This document shows, piece by piece, positions 1 to 8,220 of a stretch of 64,000 bases of DNA. The translations under genes and the position numbers were made by a program. Location of the stretch: contig NZ_BSTT01000012.1 in NCBI RefSeq assembly GCF_030269685.1, positions 113,578 to 177,577 on the forward strand. Reading direction: 5' to 3'. Position 1 is the first letter of the stretch; the number at the start of each line of letters is the position of its first letter. This DNA comes from Actinomycetospora sp. NBRC 106378. Its GTDB lineage: Bacteria; Actinomycetota; Actinomycetes; Mycobacteriales; Pseudonocardiaceae. A model generated the notes under the pieces. It worked only from the letters and a program-made list of their open reading frames with translations. It did no database searches and was not told where the DNA came from.

Positions 1-95
1 ATGCCCCCGGTGCTGCGGCGCTCACCCTCGGCGGCCGAGGGGGACACCAGCACACGGTCGTGCAGCATCTGGATTTCCAGCCGGGAGTCCGACAC
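1..95 (-). CDS. GroES-like co-chaperonin, N-terminal fragment cut by window edge
   Basis: Reading leftwards from a GTG at 95, the frame gives VSDSRLEIQMLHDRV followed by LVSPSAAEGERRSTGG, then runs off the window. The pattern LHDRVLV..SAAEGERRSTGGI is the N-terminal strand and the start of the mobile loop of the Cpn10/GroES fold. The protein would cap a chaperonin ring in the cytoplasm. The usual GroES starts more directly with its first strand; here about nine residues precede it, so this may be the second, GroES-like copy common in actinobacteria. Only 31 codons are visible, so completeness cannot be judged. Confidence 0.6.
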   Translation of the reverse strand, partial: MSDSRLEIQMLHDRVLVSPSAAEGERRSTGG

Positions 96-289
96 GCGCG
101 AATCGTACGGGGAGGTCGGTACCGGTCGGGCGGTGGGCGGCGCTCGCACGAGCAACGGACCCGGGCCCGGACATGAAGCAGCCCCGCGGCCCTGCCAGGT
201 CGGGGGTCCGGCAGCGCCACGGGGCTCGTGATGGGTGTCGTCCGGGCCCCCTCGTTCGTTACCGCCCCGGACAGCTTCACCCGTTGGGA

Positions 290-1480
290 CTAGTCGCGGC
301 CCAGGAGGAAGCGGCCGAAGTGCGGGACCGTGAAGGCGATCCAGCCGCGCTCGGCCGAGAAGACGAGTCCCTTGCGCAGCAGGCTGTCGCGGGCCGGGGA
401 GAGCGAGGAGGCCCGTTTGCCCAGGTGGGCGGCGAGCTTGGCGGTCTGCACCGCCTCGTCGCGGCCCTCGGCGAGCTCGGCCATGCCCTGCAGGTACTCG
501 CGCTCGGCCGGGGTGGCGCGCTCGTAGCGCGAGCCGAAGAAGCCGACCGCGAGCTCGGCGCCCGCGTCCGGAGCCGCCATGCGGACGTCGTCGGCGTCGA
601 TCGGGCTCTGCACCGCGGCGTCCCAGGCGGCCTTGCCGTAGGCCTGCACGAAGTAGGGGTAGCCGCCGGAGACCTCGTAGAGCAGCTCGAGCGCGGCCGG
701 CGTGAGCTCGGCGTCCTCGCGCTTGGCGGGCGCGGTGAGGGCGAAGTCGGCGTCGGCCCGGTCCAGCTGCCCGATGCGCACGTAGCGGAAGAGCCGCTCG
801 GAGTAGGACTTCGACGCCGAGAGCACGGCCGGCAGGTGCGGCAGGCCCGCGCCCACGACGACGAGCGGCGCCCCGGACTGCGAGAGCTCGTGGCACGCGG
901 CGCACAGGGCCGACACGTCGTCGAGCTGGAGGTCCTGCATCTCGTCGATGAGCAGGGCCACCCCGACGCCGACGTCCGCGGCCAGCTCGGCCACCACGCC
1001 GAACAGCTCGACGAGGTCGATCTCGATGTCGCCGGAGTCGGCGCGACCGGACAGGACGGGCGCGTCGATCCCGGGCTGCCAGCGGTCCTTGAGCTTGGCG
1101 TCCGACGGCGTGGCCTTGAGCGCGAAGGCCTTCAGGACGCCGAGGGTCTCCTCGACCCGGTCGGGCGCGCGGTGGCGGACGGCGAGGTCGCGGACCGCGC
1201 GGTGCAGGGCGGCCGAGAGCGGGCGACGCAGGTCGGCGTCCGGCCGGGCCTCGATCTTGCCCGCGCCCCAGCCGGCGCGGACGGCCATCGAGCGCAGCTC
1301 GCCGAGCAGCACCGTCTTGCCGACCCCGCGCAGACCGGTCAGCACGAGGCTGCGCTCGGGTCGGCCGCGCGCCACGCGCTCGAGGACCACGTCGAACGCG
1401 GTTAGCTCACGGTCGCGCCCCGCGAGCTCGGGCGGGCGCTGCCCGGCGCCGGGGGCGAACGGGTTGCGCACCGGATCCAC
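290..1480 (-). CDS. AAA-family ATPase (Orc1/Cdc6-like P-loop NTPase)
   Basis: A 396-residue cytoplasmic protein. It has a Walker A loop (GLRGVGKTVLL, around residues 48-58) and a Walker B-type strand (VALLIDEMQDL, about residue 175), followed by a sensor-like strand (LVVVGAGLPHL) and a C-terminal helical part that looks winged-helix-like. The order matches the stand-alone AAA ATPases of the AAA_16/Orc type found singly in actinobacterial genomes. The target is unknown. It is divergent from the AurF-like gene, with a 177-base shared upstream region. The start is the ATG at 1480, which begins MDPVRNPFAPG. Confidence 0.75.
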   Translation of the reverse strand: MDPVRNPFAPGAGQRPPELAGRDRELTAFDVVLERVARGRPERSLVLTGLRGVGKTVLLGELRSMAVRAGWGAGKIEARPDADLRRPLSAALHRAVRDLAVRHRAPDRVEETLGVLKAFALKATPSDAKLKDRWQPGIDAPVLSGRADSGDIEIDLVELFGVVAELAADVGVGVALLIDEMQDLQLDDVSALCAACHELSQSGAPLVVVGAGLPHLPAVLSASKSYSERLFRYVRIGQLDRADADFALTAPAKREDAELTPAALELLYEVSGGYPYFVQAYGKAAWDAAVQSPIDADDVRMAAPDAGAELAVGFFGSRYERATPAEREYLQGMAELAEGRDEAVQTAKLAAHLGKRASSLSPARDSLLRKGLVFSAERGWIAFTVPHFGRFLLGRD

Positions 1481-1592
1481 GATCGCAGCGTATGGCGCTC
1501 TCTAGATCAGGTCCGATACGTCACGAGAAACGGCGATCGGCGTGTCGCGGTGTGACGGCGGAGACAGGCGGTGGTGTGCAGACACGGTGTAT

Positions 1593-1617
1593 CGGTTACC
1601 TTTGGTACGGGTAACCG
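1593..1617. promoter_or_regulatory. Inverted repeat, candidate operator
   Basis: Perfect 8-base arms CGGTTACC (1593-1600) and GGTAACCG (1610-1617) are separated by nine bases, and a further GGTAAC half-site follows at 1620-1625. The site lies 41 bases before the AurF-like start, in the divergent region shared with the ATPase gene. The form fits a dimeric TetR- or GntR-type repressor. No cognate regulator is next to it. Confidence 0.45.
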
Positions 1618-1657
1618 CAGGTAACAGTGACCGCCGGTACGAAAAGGTGAGCGGACC

Positions 1658-2563
1658 ATGACCACCGTCGAGCAGGGCCAGGGAACGGACCGACGCGACG
1701 ACGTCGCGGAGCGGTTGCTCCGCTCCGCCGGCGAGCTCTCCTACGACCCCCTCGCCGAGGTGGACTGGGAGACCCCGCTCGACCCGGCCCACCACGGCTG
1801 CAGCCCGGAGTGGAGCACGCTCTACGGGACGTCGTACTGGGACGAGCTGAGCGAGTCCCAGCGCGCCGCGCTGACCCGGCAGGAGGCGGCGTCGGTCGCC
1901 AGCACGGGCATCTGGTTCGAGATGATCCTGCAGCAGATGGTCATCCGGGACTTCTACGCGAAGGACCCCACGGACCCGGCGTTCCAGTGGGCGCTGACCG
2001 AGATCGCCGACGAGTGCCGCCACTCGATCATGTTCGCCCGCGGGGCGGAGAAGCTGGGCGCGCCCGCCTACCGCCCGGCCCGCCACGTCGTCGAGGGCGG
2101 CCGCGTGTTCAAGGCGGTCGCCAGCGGCGAGGCGGCCTACGCGTCGATCCTGGTCGCCGAGGAGGTCCTCGACGTCATGCAGCGCGACTGGATGCGCGAC
2201 GACCGCGTCGCCCCGTTCGCGCGCACCATCAACAACATCCACGTGGTCGAGGAGGCGCGGCACATGCGCTTCGCCCGCGAGGAGACCCGGGAGCGGCTCG
2301 AGGGCGTCGGCCCGGTCCGTCGTCGGGTGCAGGCGCTGCTCGTCGCCTTCGCGGCGTTCTTCATCGTCACGAGCATGTGGAACAAGCAGGTCTACGCGAA
2401 CGCCGGGCTGGACCCGGAGCGGGCGCTGCGCGAGGCGCGGGCGAACCAGCACCACCGGGCGATGCTGCGCTCGAGCTGCGCGGAGCTGATGGAGTTCCTC
2501 GGTTCGGTCGGCCTGCTGACGCGTCCGGCGCGGGCGATCTACCGCGCCGCGCACATCCTCTGA
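1658..2563 (+). CDS. AurF-like diiron oxygenase
   Basis: A 301-residue protein of the ferritin-like, non-haem diiron N-oxygenase group (AurF, PF11583). Helical carboxylate/histidine motifs are visible: EMILQQMVI, ADECRHSIMF, LVAEEVLDVMQRD and VVEEARHMRFAREE, the last two having the ExxH type spacing of a four-helix diiron site. It is followed after nine bases by an FprB-type reductase carrying its own ferredoxin domain, an arrangement also known in mycobacteria (Rv0885-Rv0886), so the reductase probably supplies its electrons (inference). The substrate is unknown. The start is the ATG at 1658, with AAGGTGAG upstream. Confidence 0.8.
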   Translation: MTTVEQGQGTDRRDDVAERLLRSAGELSYDPLAEVDWETPLDPAHHGCSPEWSTLYGTSYWDELSESQRAALTRQEAASVASTGIWFEMILQQMVIRDFYAKDPTDPAFQWALTEIADECRHSIMFARGAEKLGAPAYRPARHVVEGGRVFKAVASGEAAYASILVAEEVLDVMQRDWMRDDRVAPFARTINNIHVVEEARHMRFAREETRERLEGVGPVRRRVQALLVAFAAFFIVTSMWNKQVYANAGLDPERALREARANQHHRAMLRSSCAELMEFLGSVGLLTRPARAIYRAAHIL

Positions 2564-2572
2564 GAGGCCGTC

Positions 2573-4057
2573 GTGGCGTTCGCGATCACGCAGTCGTGCT
2601 GCGTCGACGCCTCGTGCGTCTCGGCCTGCCCGGTCAACTGCATCCACCCCGCGCCGGGTGAGCCGGACTTCGGGTCGACCGACATGCTCTTCGTCGACCC
2701 GCGGGCCTGCATCGACTGCGGGGCGTGTGCCGAGGTCTGCCCGGTCGACGCGGTGTTCCCGGTGGAGGAGCTCGTCGGCCCGCTGCGGGACTACGCCGAG
2801 GTCAACGCCGGGTACTACGCCGGCCGCGACGTCCCGACGGCGCTCGCCGGGTCCCCACTGTTCCACGCCTGGGACCCGGTGCGCTTCGACCGCGTGCTGC
2901 CGGCGGACTTCCCGCGGCTCGACGTCGCGGTGGTCGGCAGCGGGCCGGCCGCGATGTACGCGGTGGAGGACCTGCTCCTGCACACCACCGCGCACGTCAC
3001 GATCATCGACCGGCTCACCGAGCCGGGTGGCCTCGTGCGCTTCGGCGTCGCGCCCGACCACGCGTCCACGAAGAAGGTCGGCGAGCACTTCGCCCGCTAC
3101 CACGCCCACCACCGGGTGAAGCTGCGGCTCGGCGTCGAGGTCGGGCGCGACGTCACGGCCGACGAGCTCGCACGGCGCTACGACGCCGTGATCTACGCCG
3201 TCGGCGCCGCGGAGTCGCGCGACCTCGGCATCCCGGGCGAGGACCTGCGGGGCAACCTCGCGTCCACGACCGTGGTCGGTTGGTACAACGGCCACCCCGA
3301 GATCCCGGCGGACGCGGTCGACCTGTCCGGGCCGCGCGTGGTGGTCGTCGGCACCGGCAACGTCTCCCTCGACATCGCACGCGTCCTCGCGGCCGACCCG
3401 TCCGCGCTCTCGGGGGTGGCCCCGGGGGCGCTGGCCGCGCTGCGCGGGAGTGCGGTGCGCGAGGTCGTGGTGCTCGGCCGACGCGGCCCGCGCGACGCGG
3501 CCTGGACCCGGGGCGAGCTGCTCGGGCTGCTGCGCCGCGACGACCTCGAGGTGGTCGTCGACGACCACGACCCCCGCGTGGCGGACGAGATCGCAGGGGC
3601 CGACACCGCAGGGACGGCGAGCCTGCTGCGCGACGTCCCGCTCCTCTCGGAGGCGGGGGAGCCTTCCCGACGGCGGGTGGTGCTGCGGTTCCACGCCGCT
3701 CTCGAGGACATCGTGGGCACCGACCACGTGACCGGCGTGCGGCTGGTGGGCGGGGACGTCGTGGAGGCGGGCGTGGTGGTCCGGGCGATCGGCCACCGCG
3801 GTCGTCCCGTGCCGGGGCTGCCGTTCGACCCGTCGTCGGGAACGGTGCCGCACGTGCAGGGGCGGGTGCAGGACCGTCCGGGCACCTACGTCGTCGGCTG
3901 GATCAAGCGTGGTGCCTCCGGCGGCATCGGCGCGAACCGGGCCGACGCGGCCGAGACGGTGGCGTCCCTCATCGCCGACGGTGCCACGGGTGTCCTGGGC
4001 GACGGCGCGTCACGGAATCCCGTCACGCGGGTCCTCGGGCGGTTGACCCGTCGCTGA
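2573..4057 (+). CDS. fprB: Ferredoxin/ferredoxin-NADP reductase (FprB type)
   Basis: A 494-residue fusion. Residues 1-75 are a bacterial ferredoxin domain with two iron-sulphur motifs (CCVDASCVSACPVNC and CIDCGACAEVCPVD). Residues from about 115 onward are an adrenodoxin-reductase-like flavoprotein with an FAD-binding GSGPAAMYAVEDLL, a substrate/FAD segment GGLVRFGVAPDH, and an NADP-binding GTGNVSLDIARVL. The C-terminal GWIKRGASGGIGANRADA is typical of the family. It transfers electrons between NADPH and iron-sulphur carriers. The GTG start at 2573 sits nine bases after the AurF-like stop, so the two form an operon. A palindromic repeat follows the stop. Confidence 0.9.
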   Translation: MAFAITQSCCVDASCVSACPVNCIHPAPGEPDFGSTDMLFVDPRACIDCGACAEVCPVDAVFPVEELVGPLRDYAEVNAGYYAGRDVPTALAGSPLFHAWDPVRFDRVLPADFPRLDVAVVGSGPAAMYAVEDLLLHTTAHVTIIDRLTEPGGLVRFGVAPDHASTKKVGEHFARYHAHHRVKLRLGVEVGRDVTADELARRYDAVIYAVGAAESRDLGIPGEDLRGNLASTTVVGWYNGHPEIPADAVDLSGPRVVVVGTGNVSLDIARVLAADPSALSGVAPGALAALRGSAVREVVVLGRRGPRDAAWTRGELLGLLRRDDLEVVVDDHDPRVADEIAGADTAGTASLLRDVPLLSEAGEPSRRRVVLRFHAALEDIVGTDHVTGVRLVGGDVVEAGVVVRAIGHRGRPVPGLPFDPSSGTVPHVQGRVQDRPGTYVVGWIKRGASGGIGANRADAAETVASLIADGATGVLGDGASRNPVTRVLGRLTRR

Positions 4058-4077
4058 GGTCCGGCGCGCCCTCACGA

Positions 4078-4136
4078 CGAGGTGCACATCAGGCAGGCGC
4101 GGGAGCCCGCGGACCTGCCCGGTGTGCACCTCACGA
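4078..4136. repeat. Palindromic intergenic repeat, family D copy 1
   Basis: The hairpin has arms GAGGTGCACATC and GGTGTGCACCTC around a GC-rich centre. It lies just behind the FprB stop. A second version with the same layout is at 38745-38804. It could act as the FprB terminator, but its recurrence suggests a dispersed REP-like element. Confidence 0.6.
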
Positions 4137-4158
4137 GCGTCGTGCGGCGGATCGTGGC

Positions 4159-4265
4159 GTATCCGGCTCTCTCGCTCCCACGCTAGACGGGCGTAGACGC
4201 CTCGATCGACGACAGATCGGGCCGTATCCGGCTCTCTCGCGGTCACGCTAGACGGACGTAGAGAG
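4159..4265. repeat. Direct repeat of about 42 bases, two units, in a gene-free stretch
   Basis: Units 4159-4200 and 4224-4265 share GTATCCGGCTCTCTCGC and then ACGCTAGACGG.CGTAGA, with a period of 65 bases. They lie in the gene-free stretch 4058-4403, which consists almost entirely of repeats and palindromes. No open frame here has coding character. Confidence 0.6.
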
Positions 4266-4272
4266 AGCGAAC

Positions 4273-4321
4273 CGACGATGGCGCTCTGCTCGCGTCCAAC
4301 GGCAGCAGAGCGCCATCGTCG
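4273..4321. repeat. Long perfect palindrome with 18-base arms
   Basis: CGACGATGGCGCTCTGCT at 4273-4290 is repeated as its exact reverse complement at 4304-4321 across a 13-base loop. It sits between converging genes, so it can work as a two-way terminator. No second copy was seen in the window. Confidence 0.65.
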
Positions 4322-4361
4322 GGACACGGCGTCGTCGAGCCCGCTCCGACGATGCGGCGGA

Positions 4362-4401
4362 CCTGCCACTGGATGACAGCAACGACGCTTTCCTGCCACG
4401 G
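4362..4401 (-). repeat. Dispersed repeat family A, solo copy 1
   Basis: Read on the minus strand, it begins CCGTGGCAGGAAAGCGTCGT, continues TGCTGTC and ends CCAGTGGCAGG. It is bounded by a short direct repeat, GTGGCAGG. Other copies lie at 30107, 35927, 52308, 54264 and 62019. It begins three bases beyond the TetR stop codon. Confidence 0.8.
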
Positions 4402-4403
4402 AG

Positions 4404-5027
4404 CTACGACCCGCGCAGGGCGTCCAACCCCGGCCAGACGACGGCCATCAGCATGTCGGCGAGCAGGTCGGCGGGCTCGCGGCCGTGGGTCGGGTGGTTC
4501 CCGCCGAGCCACCAGTCGGTCAGCCCCTCGGCGGCGCCGACCAGGATGTGCGCGACCGGCTCCGCGGCCTCGGCCGAACCGCCCAGTTCCGCCGCGAGCA
4601 GCTCCGCCGCGCGGCGCACGATGCCGCGCCGTGCCGCGTCGACCGGGCCGGCGAACTCCCCGCTCGACGCCTGCCGGTAGAGCACGGTCCAACCCTGGCG
4701 GTGCGTGGTGACGGCGCCGAAGAACGCCCGGAACGACCGCCGGAGCCGGGCGTCGGCGCCCGAGTCGCGGGAGCCTCCGTCGGGAAGGGCGGCCGCGGTC
4801 AGCGTGGAGACGAGCCGCTCGGCCTCGCGGGCCAGGCATGCGGCGAAGAGTTCGTCCTTCGTGCCGCCGTGGGCGTAGACCAGCGGCTTCGACACGCCGG
4901 CCCGCGCCGCGATCGCGTCCATCGACGCGCCGTGCAGGCCCTCCTCGGAGAACACCGCGATCGCCGCGTCCAGCACCTGGCGGCGGCGCACCTCGGGGGC
5001 GAGGCGTCGGCGCGTCGAGGAGGTCAC
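4404..5027 (-). CDS. TetR-family transcriptional regulator
   Basis: A 207-residue regulator. Residues 10-55 hold the TetR helix-turn-helix (RRQVLDAAIAVFSEEGLHGASMDAIAARAGVSKPLVY, ending near residue 45), and the rest is a helical ligand domain. The frame stays open upstream, but GTG 5027 (VTSSTRRRLAPEV) is the natural start, because the DNA before it is the divergent promoter region. It is divergent from the SCP2/ACAD operon, with a palindrome between them, so it probably represses that lipid-related operon and itself. The ligand is unknown, perhaps an acyl-CoA. Confidence 0.85.
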   Translation of the reverse strand: MTSSTRRRLAPEVRRRQVLDAAIAVFSEEGLHGASMDAIAARAGVSKPLVYAHGGTKDELFAACLAREAERLVSTLTAAALPDGGSRDSGADARLRRSFRAFFGAVTTHRQGWTVLYRQASSGEFAGPVDAARRGIVRRAAELLAAELGGSAEAAEPVAHILVGAAEGLTDWWLGGNHPTHGREPADLLADMLMAVVWPGLDALRGS

Positions 5028-5040
5028 CCTTGCATCGTAT

Positions 5041-5059
5041 CTACTACCGCGTAAAGTAG
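5041..5059. promoter_or_regulatory. Candidate TetR operator
   Basis: The imperfect palindrome CTACTACCGCGTAAAGTAG has outer arms CTACT/AGTAG and an inner TAC...GTA. It lies 14 bases upstream of the TetR start and 53 bases before the SCP2 start. Its position in a TetR divergon makes it the most likely binding site; the match is not perfect. Confidence 0.45.
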
Positions 5060-5111
5060 CGAGCGTCAGCGGGACCGCTGGTACCTGGAACCTCACGTCG
5101 GAGTGGAGATC

Positions 5112-5651
5112 GTGGCCGAGAAGATCGACGTCAACGAGCTGGGTCGCAGCGTCGACCTCAAGAAGCTGTCCTCCGAGGACCTCGTGGCGACGCTGCGCGA
5201 CGCGCTCGCCGAGCCCGAGGGTGCGAAGACCGTGGACGCGTCGATCTTCGCGCGCCTGGTGAAGGGCGCGAGCAAGGCGCAGCTCGAGGCGATCATGGCC
5301 TCCGACGCCCGCCGCCCGGTGATCGACGCGATCTTCGGCCGGATGAGCGAGTTCTACTCGTCGAAGGGGGCGAGCTCGAAGCGGCAGGTCGTGCACTGGC
5401 ACGTCACCGGCGCTCCGGGCGGCGGCAGCGACGACTACCAGACCGCGATGCAGCACGGCACCTGCACGGTCTCCACCAGCCTCGACGAGGAGCCCCGGAC
5501 CGAGCTGTTCATGAACGGCACGGAGTTCCTCAAGGTCGTCACGAACAACGCGAACCCGATCACGCTGTTCATGACCCGCAAGCTCAAGGTCTCGGGCGAC
5601 GTCGGCTTCGCCACCGCCCTACAGAAGATGTTCACCATCCCCTCGGCGTAA
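5112..5651 (+). CDS. SCP2 sterol-transfer-domain protein
   Basis: A 179-residue protein. The C-terminal half (from about residue 85, VVHWHVTGAPGGGSDDY onward) has the SCP2-like lipid-binding pattern, with FMNGTEFLKVVTNNANPITLFMTRKLKVSGDVGFATAL at the end (GDV.FA..L is characteristic). Such proteins bind acyl-CoAs or sterols. GTG 5112 is preferred over GTG 5103 because GGAG at 5100-5103 has the better spacing. It is followed eight bases later by an acyl-CoA dehydrogenase, so the two genes form a lipid-catabolic operon. Confidence 0.8.
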   Translation: MAEKIDVNELGRSVDLKKLSSEDLVATLRDALAEPEGAKTVDASIFARLVKGASKAQLEAIMASDARRPVIDAIFGRMSEFYSSKGASSKRQVVHWHVTGAPGGGSDDYQTAMQHGTCTVSTSLDEEPRTELFMNGTEFLKVVTNNANPITLFMTRKLKVSGDVGFATALQKMFTIPSA

Positions 5652-5659
5652 GGCGCACC

Positions 5660-6871
5660 ATGACTTTCTCGATGGAACTGTCCGAGGAGCACACCGACCT
5701 CAGGGACTGGGCGCACGGCTTCGCCGCCGACGTCATCCGCCCGGCGGCCGAGGAGTGGGACGAGCGCGAGGCCACCCCGTGGCCCGTCCTGCAGGAGGCC
5801 GCGAAGATCGAGCTCTACAACTTCGAGACGCTCGCGTCGTTCTGGGGTGACGAGACCGGCCTGAGCCTGCCGATCGTCAACGAGGAGCTCTTCTGGGGCG
5901 ACGGCGGCATCGGCATGGCGATCTTCGGCACCACCCTGGCCGTCGCCGGCATCTTCTCCTCGGGCACGCCCGAGCAGATGGTCGAGTGGATCCCGCAGTG
6001 CTACGGCGACGTCGACGACGTCAAGGTCGCCGCCTTCTGCTCCTCGGAGCCGGAGTCGGGCTCCGACGTCGGCGCGATGCGGACCAAGGCCGTGTACGAC
6101 GAGGCCAAGGACCAGTGGACGATCTCCGGCGCCAAGGCGTGGGCCACGAACGGCGGGATCGCGAACATCCACGTCGTCCAGGCCGTCGTCGACCCGACGC
6201 TGGGCACCCGCGGCCAGGCCGGCTTCATCATCCCGCCGAACACGCCGGGCCTGGAGTCGACCCGCAAGATCAAGAAGATGGGGCTGCGCGCCTCGCACAC
6301 GGCCGACGTCTTCCTCGACGACGTCGTCGTGCCCGGCTCCTGCCTGCTCGGCGGCAAGGACAAGCTCGACGAGCGCCTCGCCAAGGCCCGTGAGGGGCAG
6401 AAGTCCAAGGGCTCGGCCGCGATGCAGACCTTCGAGCTCTCCCGCCCGACGGTGGGGTCGCAGGCCATCGGCATCGCCCGCGCGGCCTACGAGTACGCGC
6501 TGGAGTACGCGAAGGGCCGGCAGACGTTCGGTCGCCCGATCATCGACAACCAGTCGATCGCGTTCACCCTCGCCGACATGAAGACCGAGATCGACGCCGC
6601 CCGCCTGCTCGTGTGGCGCGCGGCGTGGATGGGCCGCAACGGCGTGCCGTTCGAGGCGGGCGAGGGCTCCATGTCCAAGCTCAAGGCCGGCCGCGTCGCG
6701 GTCTGGGCCACCGAGCGGGCCATCCAGGTCCTCGGCGGCGCGGGCTACTCCCGCGAGCACCCGGTCGAGCGCATGCACCGCGACTCGAAGATCTACGACA
6801 TCTTCGAGGGCACCGAACAGATCCAGCAGCTCGTCATCGCCCGCTCCATCTCCGGGCGCCACATCGCCTGA
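5660..6871 (+). CDS. Acyl-CoA dehydrogenase; 3' end supplied by the integrated element
   Basis: A 403-residue flavoprotein catalysing alpha,beta-dehydrogenation of an acyl-CoA. The family blocks are complete: AFCSSEPESGSDVGAMRTKA, WATNGGIANIHVV, RQTFGRPIIDNQSIAF and GGAGYSREHPVERMHRDSKI, then YDIFEGTEQIQQLVIAR, whose Glu in FEGT is the usual catalytic base region. The last 18 codons lie beyond the 29-base att core (6788-6816) and so come from the AICE. The displaced chromosomal 3' end is at 19423-19506 and encodes the same residues with only synonymous changes. The protein therefore stays intact after integration. Confidence 0.92.
   Translation: MTFSMELSEEHTDLRDWAHGFAADVIRPAAEEWDEREATPWPVLQEAAKIELYNFETLASFWGDETGLSLPIVNEELFWGDGGIGMAIFGTTLAVAGIFSSGTPEQMVEWIPQCYGDVDDVKVAAFCSSEPESGSDVGAMRTKAVYDEAKDQWTISGAKAWATNGGIANIHVVQAVVDPTLGTRGQAGFIIPPNTPGLESTRKIKKMGLRASHTADVFLDDVVVPGSCLLGGKDKLDERLAKAREGQKSKGSAAMQTFELSRPTVGSQAIGIARAAYEYALEYAKGRQTFGRPIIDNQSIAFTLADMKTEIDAARLLVWRAAWMGRNGVPFEAGEGSMSKLKAGRVAVWATERAIQVLGGAGYSREHPVERMHRDSKIYDIFEGTEQIQQLVIARSISGRHIA
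6788..6816 (+). other. Att core, integrase side
   Basis: A 29-base core identical to 19423-19451, encoding KIYDIFEGTE of the acyl-CoA dehydrogenase. The bases on either side of it differ between the two ends, which defines the core limits. The crossover occurs somewhere inside it. Confidence 0.85.
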
Positions 6872-6888
6872 CGCTCCCCAGCCGCATC

Positions 6889-6925
6889 GGCGCCGGTCAC
6901 GAGGGCTGCTCTCGTGGCCGGCGCC
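6889..6925 (+). terminator. Element-borne terminator for the rebuilt ACAD gene
   Basis: The hairpin has arms GGCGCCGGTCACGAG and CTCGTGGCCGGCGCC (one G-T pair) and a seven-base loop, followed by TTGTGTG, 17 bases after the ACAD stop. It lies on the element side of the att core, so the element brings a terminator as well as the coding end. Confidence 0.7.
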
Positions 6926-6984
6926 GTTGTGTGTCCAGGCCGGACGTAGTCCCTGGCGTGCGGTCGTCGTCAGCGTGCTCATGA

Positions 6985-8214
6985 TCAGGCCGTCCTCAGG
7001 CCGTCGGAGGTATCAACGCCCGCCCTGAGCACGGCGTCCACGGCCTGGCGGGCGCGAGCGTGGCTCGACGGCACGAGGTGGGTGTAGGTCCGGAGCGTGA
7101 AGCCGGGGTCGGTGTGGCCGAGGTACTCGGCGACCTCCTTGATGGAGACGCCGCCGGCCAGGAGCGTCGAGGCGTAGAAGTGCCGCAGGGCGTGCATGCC
7201 GTCGGTCCGCGGTTCGTAGGCGAGCCCGGCGGTCCGGAACGCCCCACGCCACTTCACCTTGTTGAAGTGATCGCCCGAGTGGGGCGCGCCCCGCTCGTTG
7301 GACAGCAGCAGCTCGACCTCGACGGTGCGCCCTCCCGGCTCCAGCCACGGCAGCCGGACGCGCACCGAGGGGAACGACCGACGATGCGCGGCCACGGCGC
7401 CGCGGACCTCGTCGGGCAGTGGGACGGTCCGGGACTTGCCGCCCTTGGGTGGGGCGAAGACCAGCTGCCCGCGGATGATCCGCAGTTGCCGAACGACGTG
7501 GACCACCGCTTCTGTGGTGTCGAGGTCATCAGGTGACAGTCCGAGTACCTCGCCCTGACGCAGGCCGAGCCCGGCCCCGACGTCGACCGCGAGACGCCAC
7601 CGCTCGGCCAGCCCTTCCCGCACGGCGCGGACTCGTTCCACCGACCACGGCACGACGCGACGGCTGGATCTCCGGGGCTTCTTGATGCTCCGTGCCTGAC
7701 AAGGATTGTCACGAATGAGCTTGTCCTCGACGGCGGCGTTCATGATCGAGGAGAGCGTGTCGAAGAGCACCGCCCGATACGTCCCGTCGAGCCGTTGCTC
7801 CTCCAGCCTCGCGAGCCAGTCGCGCACGCGGGCCGGCCCGATCGCATCGACCGGTCGCCGGTCGAAGAACGGGTAGAGCTGGCTTCGCAGTCGGCTCTCG
7901 ATCGACTGGCGGGAGGACGCGTCGCTGGACTGGCCCTTGACCCAGCTCTCGGCGTACTCGCGGAACGGCATCTTGCCGGCGTTGGGGTCGAGGTAGGTCC
8001 CCGCGCGGACACCGGACTCCATCTCCCCGAGGAAGTCCTCCGCGGCCTTCTTGCGTCGATCGGGGAACGACTTGGACCGCTCGCGGCCCTCGGGGTCGAC
8101 GTAGCGCACCTTGTAGCGAAGCCCGGTGCCGTGCAGGTCGGTGCGCTCCCGCCGTGTCTCGCCGGTGAACTCGTCCCGCACGGTGCGGAACCAGCGGTCT
8201 TGTACGTGGCCCAT
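6985..8214 (-). CDS. int: Tyrosine site-specific integrase
   Basis: A 409-residue recombinase. The N-terminal part contains an AP2-like/arm-binding region and a SAM-like core-binding domain (residues 80-170). The catalytic domain shows R219 (GLRQGEV), K260, H341xxR344 (HALRHFY), H367 (LGHTD) and the nucleophile Y377 (LRTYTHL), so all active residues are present. It inserts and, with the excisionase, removes the AICE at the acyl-CoA dehydrogenase 3' end. It starts six bases after the excisionase stop, at ATG 8214. Its stop overlaps an arm-type repeat at 6986-7011. Confidence 0.95.
   Translation of the reverse strand: MGHVQDRWFRTVRDEFTGETRRERTDLHGTGLRYKVRYVDPEGRERSKSFPDRRKKAAEDFLGEMESGVRAGTYLDPNAGKMPFREYAESWVKGQSSDASSRQSIESRLRSQLYPFFDRRPVDAIGPARVRDWLARLEEQRLDGTYRAVLFDTLSSIMNAAVEDKLIRDNPCQARSIKKPRRSSRRVVPWSVERVRAVREGLAERWRLAVDVGAGLGLRQGEVLGLSPDDLDTTEAVVHVVRQLRIIRGQLVFAPPKGGKSRTVPLPDEVRGAVAAHRRSFPSVRVRLPWLEPGGRTVEVELLLSNERGAPHSGDHFNKVKWRGAFRTAGLAYEPRTDGMHALRHFYASTLLAGGVSIKEVAEYLGHTDPGFTLRTYTHLVPSSHARARQAVDAVLRAGVDTSDGLRTA
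6986..7011 (+). repeat. Arm-type repeat, integrase side
   Basis: A 26-base sequence CAGGCCGTC-N3-AGGCCGTCGGAGGT, containing two AGGCCGTC units and matching 19300-19325 at 23 of 26 positions in the same orientation. In the circular form both would flank the att core, as integrase arm sites do. It overlaps the integrase stop. Confidence 0.6.
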
Positions 8215-8220
8215 GGGTGA

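Noticed and set aside
1502..3853. Long minus-strand frame opposite the AurF-like and FprB genes
   Set aside because: Arg/His/Val-rich shadow with no domain; the plus-strand genes have clear family motifs.
5028..5456. N-terminal extension of the TetR gene to 350 residues
   Set aside because: The extension overlaps the divergent promoter and the SCP2 gene in antisense; the TetR helix-turn-helix begins normally after GTG 5027.
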